A stretch of DNA of 55,358 nt from Candidatus Poribacteria bacterium (GTDB lineage Bacteria; Poribacteria; WGA-4E; PCPOR2b), in NCBI GenBank assembly GCA_022822785.1, contig JAJEAL010000002.1, forward strand, positions 1 through 55,358, read 5' to 3'. Shown here one piece after another: positions 42,751 through 51,697 of this stretch. Numbering within the stretch: position 1 is the stretch's first letter; each line of letters starts with the position of its first letter. Under the pieces are notes generated by a model, which worked only from the letters and a program-made list of their open reading frames with translations, was not told where the DNA came from and did not search any database. Both the position numbers and the translations under genes were made by a program.

Positions 42751-43935
42751 CTATTTCGGTTGACACCCATCAATAGCGACAATCGTAATATCGTCATGTT
42801 TCGACTGGCCGCCACAAAATTGATTGACTGTGTCGATGACAGTTTCCACAAGGGTAGGTGCCGGTTGAGCAATTTGTTGATTGATTACCTCCTGGATGCC
42901 TTGGGGGGTAAACTCCTCGCCTTGTGAGTTTTGGAGTTCATAAGCACCATCGGTATACAGAAAGAGCCCATCCAAAGGGGCGAACGGATACCGGCTTGTT
43001 TGATATGTCGAGTCTGGCAGCAGCCCCAACCCCTTCCCAACTAACCGATTTTCGAGAGGCTTACAGACATTTTGCTGACGTTGGATTAAGAATGGAAAGG
43101 GATGCCCTGCGTTTGCATAGTGTAACGTCTGATTGGCAAGATCTAGAACAGCACAAAATGCGGTTGCAAACATATATTGTTGCGAACTAATCATCTTGTT
43201 GAACCGAGCATTCAATTCTTCGAGTAAGCGTCCGGGATCATCCGTTTGTGCACGTATCTCCTCAACAACTGTTTTAATGAACACAGTGATAAAGGCTGCG
43301 GGGACCCCGTGACCCATCACATCGGAAATGAAAACACCCAACCGTCCTCGTTCAACTTCCCACAAATCGAAAAAATCGCCGCCGACCACAACTGCTGGTG
43401 TATAGTGGGAAACAATCTGGAAACCTAACAAATCGGTGATTCCTTGAGGCATTAAGCTATCCTGGATCTCACTCGCCATCTGTAACTCTTTATCCAAACG
43501 TTCATTATGCAGCTTGAGGTCATGATTGGCTTGTTCCAATGCGTCATGGTATTTTTTAATACGCACCAGTGAGCGCACTCGAGCAAGGACTTCATGGCTG
43601 TCGAAGGGCTTAGAAATAAAATCGTCCGCACCAGCCTCAATTGCCGTGATTCGGTCCTCCTTGTCTAATAGAGCTGTTACCATCACGACTGGAATAAATT
43701 GCGTTGCCTCTTCTGCACGCATCCGTCGACACACCTCAAATCCATTCATTCCTGGCATCATAACATCGAGCAGAACCAAATCGGGCGAATCGGTCTGCAC
43801 CCGTTCAAGGGCTTCCTGACCGTTTGTTGCTGTGAGGACCGTATACCCAGCTGTCTGGAGCCGAATCTGAAGTAATCGGATGTTTTGCGGTTCGTCATCA
43901 ACAACAAGGATGTTGGCATTGACTGGCTCATTCAT
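42751..43935 (-). CDS. response-regulator-coupled SpoIIE/RsbU-type PP2C phosphatase
   Basis: A 394-residue protein with an N-terminal receiver domain (about 1-125; phosphoacceptor D57 in LVLLDVMMPG, later FISKPFD), a coiled-coil linker (about 128-165) and a C-terminal SpoIIE/PP2C domain (about 185-390) carrying the metal-binding VGGDFFDLW, FISDVMGHG, LFLYTDGAYE and HDDITIVAI. Such phosphatases dephosphorylate STAS antagonists and so release the target of the kinase. Phosphorylation of D57, perhaps by the hybrid kinase in this island, would link two-component and partner-switching signalling. Confidence 0.95.
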   Translation of the reverse strand: MNEPVNANILVVDDEPQNIRLLQIRLQTAGYTVLTATNGQEALERVQTDSPDLVLLDVMMPGMNGFEVCRRMRAEEATQFIPVVMVTALLDKEDRITAIEAGADDFISKPFDSHEVLARVRSLVRIKKYHDALEQANHDLKLHNERLDKELQMASEIQDSLMPQGITDLLGFQIVSHYTPAVVVGGDFFDLWEVERGRLGVFISDVMGHGVPAAFITVFIKTVVEEIRAQTDDPGRLLEELNARFNKMISSQQYMFATAFCAVLDLANQTLHYANAGHPFPFLIQRQQNVCKPLENRLVGKGLGLLPDSTYQTSRYPFAPLDGLFLYTDGAYELQNSQGEEFTPQGIQEVINQQIAQPAPTLVETVIDTVNQFCGGQSKHDDITIVAIDGCQPK

Positions 43936-44003
43936 TATCTTCGTGTCCTTTGAGACAGGAAATAAATCGATTAGGATTACGGATGTGAAGCATATTGGAA
44001 GGA

Positions 44004-44366
44004 TTATATCATAGATCTATCTCTATCTACACTATCCAGATCCGCCAACGCCTCATCTTCAGTATCGTACAAATCAAAGACATTATTGAGTTTAGTGATA
44101 AGCAACAGCGATCTGACAGACCTGTCGACATTTGAGAGCAAAAGTCTCACCTCACGCCGCATGAGCGAAGCGCGCAAAGCGACCAACATACCTAATCCAA
44201 CGCTGTCCATTAAGTCGACATCCTGGAGATTCAGGACGACATTTTTTCCTCCGCTATCAACCAGCTCCTCAATTTTATCGCTCAATTGAAGGCGATCATC
44301 GCCGAGAATACTGCCTGAAATGTGGAGAATAACATTCTCTTTTTGATATTTGATCGAAATTTCCAT
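44004..44366 (-). CDS. STAS-domain anti-sigma-factor-antagonist-like protein
   Basis: A 120-residue STAS domain with VNLQDVDLMDSVGLGMLVAL-type motif region; the Asp-Ser pair is standard. It is more distant from the other four and has a charged C-terminal tail (SVDRDRS). ATG 44366 is preferred over a start at 44432, which would add a hydrophobic stretch not found in the family, although its ribosome site GGGAG is about 12 bases away. It lies 68 bases upstream of the REC-phosphatase gene on the same strand, so the phosphatase may act on it. Confidence 0.88.
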   Translation of the reverse strand: MEISIKYQKENVILHISGSILGDDRLQLSDKIEELVDSGGKNVVLNLQDVDLMDSVGLGMLVALRASLMRREVRLLLSNVDRSVRSLLLITKLNNVFDLYDTEDEALADLDSVDRDRSMI

Positions 44367-44646
44367 GATATGAGATACTCCCACTAGAAATATGGAATTA
44401 AAAAGGTGAATAAAGCTTATCGAAAGGTACACATTATTTCATGGCCAACAATTGGTGATGCAGATTGCCCAATCGTTGACCATCAAAATTGCAAGCTAGC
44501 AACTCGCGCTATAATGCATCCTTTTTATGACTAAGCACGATTTTCAGTTTATCATAGTCCTGTGTTGAGCGTCAATTGTTTTTAAAAACACCCTCGCTCT
44601 CGAATCTGCTTGAGTCCTTGGAAAATACTACCCATCCACAGATTTA

Positions 44647-45015
44647 TCAACTAAGATAGTTTCCCACCATATCAACAAGAAGGTGCGTGTCAACCGGTTT
44701 GCTGATATAGTCATCACAACCTGCTGCGCGAAACTGTTCCTGATCGCCTTTCATTGCTGCAGCAGTTAAAGCAATAACTGGTATATGAGACCATTCGGAA
44801 TTGGCTTTAATCTGTCGAGTCAGTTCTTCCCCACTGATACCAGGAAGCGCAATATCCATCAAAATCAGATCCGGTAGTCCGGCTTGTAACATCCTAAGTG
44901 CCTCCTCCGCGTCAACAGCTTCAAGCACTTCATAGCCCTTCGCCTTTAACACGATTCGTACAATCTTTCGGTTCATTTCCATGTCTTCGACGATTAGAAT
45001 CCGCTTGGTGCTCAT
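44647..45015 (-). CDS. stand-alone receiver protein (CheY/DivK-type)
   Basis: A 122-residue single receiver domain. The acidic pocket is ED at residues 10-11, the phosphoacceptor is D54 in ILMDIALPG, and the switch residues are in ALTAAA and YISKPVD. There is no output domain. It starts 17 bases after the stop of the hybrid kinase on the same strand, so it is likely a shuttle or sink of that kinase. Confidence 0.94.
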   Translation of the reverse strand: MSTKRILIVEDMEMNRKIVRIVLKAKGYEVLEAVDAEEALRMLQAGLPDLILMDIALPGISGEELTRQIKANSEWSHIPVIALTAAAMKGDQEQFRAAGCDDYISKPVDTHLLVDMVGNYLS

Positions 45016-45032
45016 GCATGTGTCTCCGCTTT

Positions 45033-47684
45033 CTAAGTTGGCGTTCGTAAACGTTCGATTCTTTTGATTGCCGCTAACAGTTCTTCCTTAACCTTACCCG
45101 TCTTGGGGATGACTGACTGAATCTGACCGTTGAGTCGGCTTCGATCCTCGTCAGTGAGATCCAACGCCGTGCAGATGATAATCGGGATGTTCTGGGTCCG
45201 CGGATCATCGGTTAAACGTCGAATAACCTGGAAACCATCTACTTTAGGCATCATCATATCAAGGATAATCAGATCTGGCGATTGGGAGATTGCGGCTTCA
45301 ATCGCCTCGCTTCCTCCATAAACTTTCACAACCTCATATCCGTCGTTTGTCAGCACAGTGGAGAGTAACCGAACCGTCTGTGGGTCATCATCAACAACAA
45401 GAACACGAGGTGAACCGGCGCGACTAGGAAGCTTCAAAGATCGGAGTGAGGTAAGAAGTGCTCCTTTATCAATGGGTTTAACCAAATGGTCCACCGCACC
45501 CAATCCAAACGCCAATTGACGTTCTTCCGTTACAGAAAGGATGATGACCGGAATCGATTGCAAATTCGGTTGGGTCTTCATTTCTTTAAGCACTTGCCAG
45601 CCATCCTTTTTCGGTAGCAGAATGTCAAGCGTGATTGCAAATGGGTGTATTTCAGCAGCTTTGGCAATGGCTTCTTCACCATCTGTGGCATACTCCACTT
45701 GGTATCCGGCCTCTGTCAGATAAATGCCTACAAGCTGAGCGGCTTGTTCATTGTCTTCAGCAACTAAGATAGTACGGTTGTTACCAAGAGGGGGCGAAGT
45801 TTCAGGCAAGGACAGTTCTGGTGCGATCAGGTCAGCTACCTCACCCTGTTGGTGCAGCGGAAATGTAAAGAAAAAGGTGCTCCCTTTATCTACCTCGCTC
45901 TCAACCCAAATCCTTCCTCCATGCAACTCGATCAGTCGATTAGTCAACGCTAATCCCAGTCCAGTACCGCTATGTGCACGAGTCCTTGAAGCATCGAGTT
46001 GTGTAAAAGGTTGAAATAACTTTTCGCGATCCTGAGGCGAGATACCCACCCCGGTATCAGTGACACTGCCTAGCAACGCCGAATTAGAGATTTCAAACTG
46101 TGTAGTAACTTCCCCACCTTCATCGGTAAACTTGATAGCGTTAGAAAGCAGATTGTAGAGGATTTGCTTGAATTTAATCTTATCGGCTTTTATTGAGATT
46201 TCTTGATTAAATTCGAGAGAGAGTTGAATCTGTTTCTTGCTTGCAAGGGCAGTCACAATAGCATTGACTTCTGTCACGGCCTCCTTAACGGAGAAATCTT
46301 CCAGCTGCAACTCCATTTTACCCGCCTCGATTTTTGATAAATCCAGAATATCATTAATCATAGCGAGCAGATGATTACCGCTGGTATGGATGTCGAGGAT
46401 TAATTCTTTCTGCTCATCGTTAATAGTACCTAAGATTTCGTCCCGCAAAATCTCAGAAAATCCGATCACCGCGTTTAACGGGGTGCGGAGTTCGTGACTC
46501 ATAGTAGCGAGGAACTCACTCTTGGCACGGTTAGCATGTTCAGCGGCGTCTTTGGCTTCCTGTAACGCCATCTCCGCCTCCACTCGATCGGCGATATCCG
46601 TGTTAATACCGACCCAATTAATAATCTGCCCCGACTCATCTCGGACAGGGGCGCCAATAAAAATAAAAGTTTGATAGGAACCATCTTTAGCTCGAAACCG
46701 GCATTCGCCGCTGTATGTCTCGCCGTGCATGTAGGCGCGTTCCCATTTTGCGAGTACATCTGGAAGATCTTCTGGGTGTAACGCTTCAGCCCACCGCGTG
46801 CCTAGTGATTCCTCTGCTGTACGCCCAGAAAAATCATGCCAAGCTTTATTTAGAAGCGCTATCTGACCGTCAGCATCGGCAACCCAAATGATTTGTGGCG
46901 CTGCTTCAATGAGCGTCCGATAGAGCGCTTCTTGAGCGGCCAATGCTCTTTCCGCCTCTTTCTGTTTGGTTACATCCCGCCACGTTGACCGACTCGCGAC
47001 AATCTTGCCGGTTTCGTCACGCATTGGCGTCGCCTGTAGAAGTACCTCAATGGTACTACCATCGGCTCGGCAAAGGGTCCGTTCCTGTCGAATAATTTGA
47101 CCTGTCTCAACGAATGTTGAGGACGTCTGTTGTGCAGCTTCTATCGATTCAGGTGCGTACAGCTCCAAGAACGAACGCCCCGTAATTTCCTCTTTGCTGC
47201 GACCAATAACATCCGCGAGGGTTTGGTTACATTCTAAAATGTTTCCGGAAACTAAATCAACGACTGCCATCATATCCGGCGCATTTTCGTAGAGGTCACG
47301 ATAGTGAGCTTCTGCCCGTTTACGTTCGGTAATGTCCCGTGCAACCGCATAATATAATTGCTCTTCAAGGGAAACGGTTGAACTCCACAAAAGCCACTTA
47401 TAGGAACCGTCTTTGCACAGATAACGATTTTCAAAGGAAACGACATCCTCGCCAGTCGTCATAATCTCTTGGGCTACAGCTATTGTCGCTTCCTGATCGT
47501 CAGGGTGAACAAACTCGATGAATGGTTTTGATTTTAGTTCTTCAACTGTAAAGCCGAGGGTTTTTTCCCACATAGGGTTCAGTTCTCTGAAGTGACCGTC
47601 GAAACCGGCGATACACAGCATATCTAGCGATAAGGTAAAAAAGCGGTCTCGTCCAGTAGCAGTGGTATCGGCAGGAATAGTCAT
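45033..47684 (-). CDS. cytoplasmic PAS-PAS-PAS hybrid histidine kinase with two receivers
   Basis: An 883-residue sensor kinase without membrane segments. PAS domains at about 12-120, 125-245 and 250-370, each ending with the PAC-type motif (RDITERK, RDVTKQK, NTDIADR); HisKA domain with the phospho-His H397 in MSHELRTP; HATPase domain with NLLSNAIKF (N box, 511-519), DTGVGI (G1) and GTGLGLAL (G2, 573-580); then two receivers with phosphoacceptors D687 (TLDILLP) and D809 (ILDMMMP). ATG 47684 follows AAAGGAGG. The signal is sensed in the cytoplasm and may be redox, light or a ligand. It forms an operon with the stand-alone receiver. Confidence 0.95.
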   Translation of the reverse strand: MTIPADTTATGRDRFFTLSLDMLCIAGFDGHFRELNPMWEKTLGFTVEELKSKPFIEFVHPDDQEATIAVAQEIMTTGEDVVSFENRYLCKDGSYKWLLWSSTVSLEEQLYYAVARDITERKRAEAHYRDLYENAPDMMAVVDLVSGNILECNQTLADVIGRSKEEITGRSFLELYAPESIEAAQQTSSTFVETGQIIRQERTLCRADGSTIEVLLQATPMRDETGKIVASRSTWRDVTKQKEAERALAAQEALYRTLIEAAPQIIWVADADGQIALLNKAWHDFSGRTAEESLGTRWAEALHPEDLPDVLAKWERAYMHGETYSGECRFRAKDGSYQTFIFIGAPVRDESGQIINWVGINTDIADRVEAEMALQEAKDAAEHANRAKSEFLATMSHELRTPLNAVIGFSEILRDEILGTINDEQKELILDIHTSGNHLLAMINDILDLSKIEAGKMELQLEDFSVKEAVTEVNAIVTALASKKQIQLSLEFNQEISIKADKIKFKQILYNLLSNAIKFTDEGGEVTTQFEISNSALLGSVTDTGVGISPQDREKLFQPFTQLDASRTRAHSGTGLGLALTNRLIELHGGRIWVESEVDKGSTFFFTFPLHQQGEVADLIAPELSLPETSPPLGNNRTILVAEDNEQAAQLVGIYLTEAGYQVEYATDGEEAIAKAAEIHPFAITLDILLPKKDGWQVLKEMKTQPNLQSIPVIILSVTEERQLAFGLGAVDHLVKPIDKGALLTSLRSLKLPSRAGSPRVLVVDDDPQTVRLLSTVLTNDGYEVVKVYGGSEAIEAAISQSPDLIILDMMMPKVDGFQVIRRLTDDPRTQNIPIIICTALDLTDEDRSRLNGQIQSVIPKTGKVKEELLAAIKRIERLRTPT

Positions 47685-47868
47685 GGTAGTTTTCCTCCTT
47701 TATCTTTCGGTCTCGAATTTTTGATAATCCGGGAAGCGATGGACCGAACCCCTAAAGTTTTTGGACAGGAATAAACGAAGCCCTTCACAGATTAGTTAGG
47801 CAAGAATTGCTTGACGAATTTTCTGAGAAGTATACGTTATAGGTTCTTGATTTTTCTGATGACCAGCT

Positions 47869-49698
47869 TCATTTCTTTTTTAGCACCATCAACGTAAAAT
47901 CGTCAAAGCGTTGGGCTTCTCCCTGGAACTCTAGCGTTGAATTATAAATTTCTCCGCAGATTTCGCTGGCATTTTCATAGCGGAGTGTTTTCATCAGTTT
48001 CTCTAACCGCTCTTCCTCATACATTTCATCGTAGATGTTTGTTGTTTCAGTAACACCATCGGTATAAAATAAAACCGTATCCCCACTGTAAAGTTGAGTA
48101 GTTTCCTCTTCATATTCCGCTATCCGAGCAATCATATGGTCAGGATACATACCTATCATTAACCCTCCCGCTTTTAACCGTTGTATGCTGCCATCCTGGC
48201 GGATAACTAGAGGATCGTTGTGCCCTGCATTCAGTGAGGTGAGTCTGCCTGTTTCTGGATGCAAGCGGGCATAAACGAGCGTGGCGTATTTGTCAAGTGG
48301 GCTGCTCTCGCGGATAAGGGTATTTAGCGCCATTGCCCTTATCGGCAGGTCCGTCTGTTTTGCAACTTCTGAGAGTAACGCTGCACGGAGAGTCGCCATC
48401 AATAGAGCTGCTTGCATACCTTTGCCAGCAATATCAGCAATTACTAATCCCCACGAGCTATCTGTTTCACGAATGTAATCATAGTAGTCACCTCCAACCC
48501 CATCATGATGGGGTATGCTCATCCCAGCGATTTCATAGCCCGGGATTTCTGGGGGCGCCTTTGGCAGCAGGTTTTCCTGAATCTTTGCTGCCTCCTCCAT
48601 TTCTGCCTGCAATCGACGCCCCTCAATTGCTTCCTGGTAAAGGCGCGCATTTTCGATCGCCACACCAACTTGTGTGGCAAAGGCTTCGAGTAGAATTCTA
48701 TCTTCATCGGTAAATTCTAGTGTAATGCCAGCTCGCCCTTCTTTACCAAAAACAACGAGTATCCCTAAGATTTCCCGTCCAAAAACTGGCACAGCTATCA
48801 AATTTTTCTCACCAAATAGTGCAGCGGTATCTTGGTCGTTGCAAATCTGCGTTTTCCCTTCTATTGCAACTTCACGAAACATAGAAAGCGTGGGATGAAT
48901 CTTTTGATCGGTCTTTAAAGGAATTGCAAAAGATTTAAGATCTGAGGGGAATCGCAAATCAAGCGCGAATGGATTTCTCATTTCGAGCTGCTGTGTAACG
49001 GGATTAATAAGCATGAGACGTCCCGCGCTAGCGTCTAGCAAACTGATAGCGTGATTGACGATTTCCTCTTCTAACTGCTCTGTATTTAAATCTAGCAGTT
49101 TAGCAATTTGAGCAGTTGTATCGGAAAGCATAAAGAGACGGAACTTAGCTGCACGCATATCCTCTTGAGAACGTGAATGTGCGATCGCAACAGAGATATG
49201 GTCAGCAAGAACCTTTAATAGCTCCCGAATCCAACCTGTATCTTCGGAATCATTCAAAAATTCGCCCAGGCTGATAACACCTAGAAATTCCTCATGAATG
49301 TTTAACGGAGCCCAGAGGGTTGCATTTAGAGTTAGTAGCTGCGGCTGAATCTCCTCCAAGAATGATTGCAGGAGGGCGGGAGGTTGGGAAAAGTCAAGGG
49401 AAGAACATTGGAGCATAACATCAATTTCATCGGATGTAATCGGAATGGGCATTACCGCGTTGACAGACTCACCTGCGGTCTCAATTGATGATTCAACGGC
49501 AAGTAGACGTTCTACCGGATTATAGCGCAATATGGCACCTGTGGCTGCCTGCAACGTTTTGAGAACTATCCGCAGATAGATCTGGCTTGAGGCATCAAAG
49601 CTGCTCTGCCCGGAAACGATCGCTTTACCGACCTCTTCAATCTCAGACAGGCCTTGAATTAGCCGCTGCATGGTTTGTTCAGCCGAATCAGTCTGCAT
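47869..49698 (-). CDS. GAF-GAF-SpoIIE/RsbU-type PP2C phosphatase
   Basis: A 609-residue cytoplasmic phosphatase. Two GAF-like sensory domains (about 15-175 and 195-350; the second with LIAVPVFGREILGILVVFG and AFATQVGVAIENARLYQEA) precede a coiled-coil linker and a SpoIIE/PP2C domain (about 395-608) with GGDYYDYI, VIADIAGKG, VLFYTDGVTE and FDDFTLMVL. GAF domains typically bind small ligands and would set the phosphatase activity. It differs from the REC-phosphatase at 42751, so two separate inputs reach the STAS proteins. Confidence 0.95.
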   Translation of the reverse strand: MQTDSAEQTMQRLIQGLSEIEEVGKAIVSGQSSFDASSQIYLRIVLKTLQAATGAILRYNPVERLLAVESSIETAGESVNAVMPIPITSDEIDVMLQCSSLDFSQPPALLQSFLEEIQPQLLTLNATLWAPLNIHEEFLGVISLGEFLNDSEDTGWIRELLKVLADHISVAIAHSRSQEDMRAAKFRLFMLSDTTAQIAKLLDLNTEQLEEEIVNHAISLLDASAGRLMLINPVTQQLEMRNPFALDLRFPSDLKSFAIPLKTDQKIHPTLSMFREVAIEGKTQICNDQDTAALFGEKNLIAVPVFGREILGILVVFGKEGRAGITLEFTDEDRILLEAFATQVGVAIENARLYQEAIEGRRLQAEMEEAAKIQENLLPKAPPEIPGYEIAGMSIPHHDGVGGDYYDYIRETDSSWGLVIADIAGKGMQAALLMATLRAALLSEVAKQTDLPIRAMALNTLIRESSPLDKYATLVYARLHPETGRLTSLNAGHNDPLVIRQDGSIQRLKAGGLMIGMYPDHMIARIAEYEEETTQLYSGDTVLFYTDGVTETTNIYDEMYEEERLEKLMKTLRYENASEICGEIYNSTLEFQGEAQRFDDFTLMVLKKK

Positions 49699-49754
49699 TT
49701 AAGAACCTTGTTTTTATAGTGAATTATAGAAATAAGTAGACATTAATAGTAGTA

Positions 49755-49840
49755 GGCACACTCCGTGTGCCGTAACCCGGCGAACAAGGTTCGTGACTTG
49801 GTTCGCTCATCACGTCTAAGTAATTCTAAAATCTACCATA
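49755..49840. repeat. dispersed repeat family A, copy 4
   Basis: A hairpin GGCACA (49755-49760) with TGTGCC (49766-49771), and further on the family tail taattctaaaatctaccata (about 49821-49840) also found at 21921-21940 and, less well, at 13965-13983. Confidence 0.6.
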
Positions 49841-49938
49841 ATATAATCGTTCACCTAGGCAAAACGACATCTTTCACACAGGAACATCCTTATCTGCCTG
49901 AGAATCACGTCAATCAACAAAATAATGCACTATGCTAG

Positions 49939-49971
49939 GGCTTTAACCGGTCTGCCCCTCCGGTTAAAGCC
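49939..49971. repeat. 12-bp perfect hairpin GGCTTTAACCGG/CCGGTTAAAGCC
   Basis: Arms at 49939-49950 and 49960-49971 around a 9-base loop. No T-run follows on either strand, so it is not a clear terminator. It lies downstream of the STAS gene at 50130 in transcription direction. Confidence 0.75.
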
Positions 49972-50129
49972 TTGGCAGCCACGTACCCACTCTGACCCTG
50001 AGCAATAGATTTTCTAAGCTTATGTTGGCTTTGATACTACACCCCAAATTACCCAATTAGAGCTGCAGGGCAAATTGACATAAGCTACGACCTGTGCTAG
50101 TGAACAGGTTTTGGTAGAGGCAACTATGG

Positions 50130-50480
50130 CTATGCGCCAGCAAGCGCGGCAATAGCTTCATCCTCACTGTCAAAATGCTCAAATGTAGAAATTAACCGGC
50201 TCCTGATAATCAGACTCTTGACATTCTTTTCACTGACGTTGATGACACCAATTCGGCCACCCTTCTGTGCGATAGATACGTGTGCACCGAGCAGGGTTCC
50301 GAGTCCAGAGCTGTCCATCATTGAAACCTCAGCAAAATCAAATAACAATTTCGGTGCCTCAGAAATTTTCCCGCTCTCCTCATTAATTGCCTTACTAAGA
50401 TCGCGAACAGATCTTCCAATAATTCTGCCCTTAGGCTTTAAGATGACTACATCATCTCTTTGACGAATATCGACAGCCAT
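50130..50480 (-). CDS. STAS-domain anti-sigma-factor-antagonist-like protein, type 2 (second copy)
   Basis: A 116-residue STAS domain with the canonical SpoIIAA-like motif MMDSSGLGTLLG. It begins VDIRQRDDVVIL and ends EDEAIAALAGA, closely matching the protein at 41337. AGGAGG lies just upstream of ATG 50480. It may be encoded with the GAF phosphatase downstream, although 430 bases of repeats separate them. Confidence 0.93.
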   Translation of the reverse strand: MAVDIRQRDDVVILKPKGRIIGRSVRDLSKAINEESGKISEAPKLLFDFAEVSMMDSSGLGTLLGAHVSIAQKGGRIGVINVSEKNVKSLIIRSRLISTFEHFDSEDEAIAALAGA

Positions 50481-50947
50481 TAGTTTTCCTCCTATCTGTT
50501 ACTCGCAACACACACTGTCCACCGCCAGAAACTGCGCTGCTCGGCCTATCATTTTGCGGCTTGAAACCCTTTATTGCAGGAGATGAAATATCTTAGCTAC
50601 TTCACGCAGGCTTATACAAGAACGAAATACGCCGTTCAGTAGCTGAATAATACCTGCTGCATTGATGATAGCCGTTCCCAAAAGTGCAATTTTGCCTGAC
50701 GCCGGGTATAGTTTTTATACTACTCTAAGTATCTCCTATTCTAAAGCAGACACAGATTTTTGTCAAGCCTTTAATTTTTTACGGTTCCAGCATATGAATA
50801 CCATTATCGGAGATCTAATGACTATCCTCTGTACTTACGTGCAGAACAGCTGCCGTTAAATTTGCATACCGTAAATCTGTTCCGTTTAAATCTAACAATA
50901 ATCGGGTTGGGTTGATATAACTGCTCAGTTTCAAATAGGTATTCTGC
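50481..50947. other. intergenic region between divergent STAS and CRP-like genes
   Basis: About 470 bases, AT-rich. Open frames here (for example 50662-50859) lack ribosome sites and motifs. I see no RNA gene. It ends at the promoter of the gene at 51017. Confidence 0.5.
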
Positions 50948-50977
50948 TTGACAAGACGTTGTGAGATACAATAGAAT
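50948..50977 (+). promoter_or_regulatory. promoter of the cyclic-nucleotide-binding gene (TTGACA-N18-TAGAAT)
   Basis: A perfect -35 TTGACA at 50948-50953, 18 bases, then TAGAAT (5 of 6) at 50972-50977. The start point near 50984 leaves a short leader with AAGGAGAG before ATG 51017. Confidence 0.7.
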
Positions 50978-51016
50978 TTGCAGATAAGGGCAACAGTCAG
51001 CAGAAGGAGAGATATT

Positions 51017-51697
51017 ATGGCAAAAGCAAAACAGTCTGATGCGACATGGGGGACAATCTTTAATAGACAGAGTAAAGCGAAGGTTGAACGAGATATCATT
51101 GATGTCCTCAAGGAGACTCTTGTTTTTGAGGGGCTCAACAATCGTGAAATTCAGAACATCGCACGTATCGCCTATCAACGACATTATAGTGCAGGCGAGA
51201 TCATTATCCACGAAGGGCAGAGCGCAGCAGGAATGTATATTATGGTGGATGGACAAGCAGAGGTCACTAAAGCCTTAGATGATGATGGGACCATTCTCCA
51301 ACTGACCACCTTAGAGGATAGCGAATTATTTGGTGATGTCGGATTATTGGATAGCTCCCCACGGACAGCCACAGTTAGAGCTACCCGCGACTCATACATT
51401 CTCGGTTTTTTCCGTCCAGAACTACTCGATCTAATGAATTCAAATCCAAGATTGGCGTCCAAGATTATCCTTAAGCTGGGTCAAATCCTTACGGCACGTT
51501 TCCGGTTTATACACAATGAATTTGAGAAGGCACAGGCAGAAATTGGCCGTTTGAAGACACAACTCACAGCAGCATCCCGCACAGACAGGGAAGAGGGCAG
51601 CACAGTCTCTAATGAAACCGGCATCAGCGGATCAGGGCTGGAAATTAAAGCTTCCGATGCTATGAACCCTAGCGATGCCGGAGAGGAGAGCAACTGA
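51017..51697 (+). CDS. cyclic-nucleotide-binding-domain protein
   Basis: A 226-residue protein with one CNB domain at about residues 35-150 (EIIIHEGQSAAGMYIMVDGQAEV, then ELFGDVGLLDSSPRTATVRA, which includes the phosphate-binding cassette). There is no helix-turn-helix after it, only a helical and Ser/Glu-rich tail, so it is not a CRP-type transcription factor but a binding or regulatory subunit. The arginine of the cassette (SSPRTATV) is kept, compatible with cyclic nucleotide binding. ATG 51017 follows AAGGAGAG. Its stop overlaps the start of the next gene by one base (TGATG), so the two are coupled. Confidence 0.88.
   Translation: MAKAKQSDATWGTIFNRQSKAKVERDIIDVLKETLVFEGLNNREIQNIARIAYQRHYSAGEIIIHEGQSAAGMYIMVDGQAEVTKALDDDGTILQLTTLEDSELFGDVGLLDSSPRTATVRATRDSYILGFFRPELLDLMNSNPRLASKIILKLGQILTARFRFIHNEFEKAQAEIGRLKTQLTAASRTDREEGSTVSNETGISGSGLEIKASDAMNPSDAGEESN

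Larger units (their letters stand above)
49699..50129. other. 430-bp intergenic region with repeats
   Basis: Between the GAF phosphatase gene and the upstream STAS gene on the same strand. It contains a family A repeat (49755-49840) and a strong hairpin at 49939-49971. No coding region is supported. Confidence 0.6.

Noticed and set aside
49939-49971. Rho-independent terminator
   Set aside because: The 12-bp hairpin has no following T-run on either strand, so it is listed as a repeat.
50662-50859. 65-codon open frame
   Set aside because: No ribosome site, low-complexity composition, and it lies in an AT-rich promoter region.
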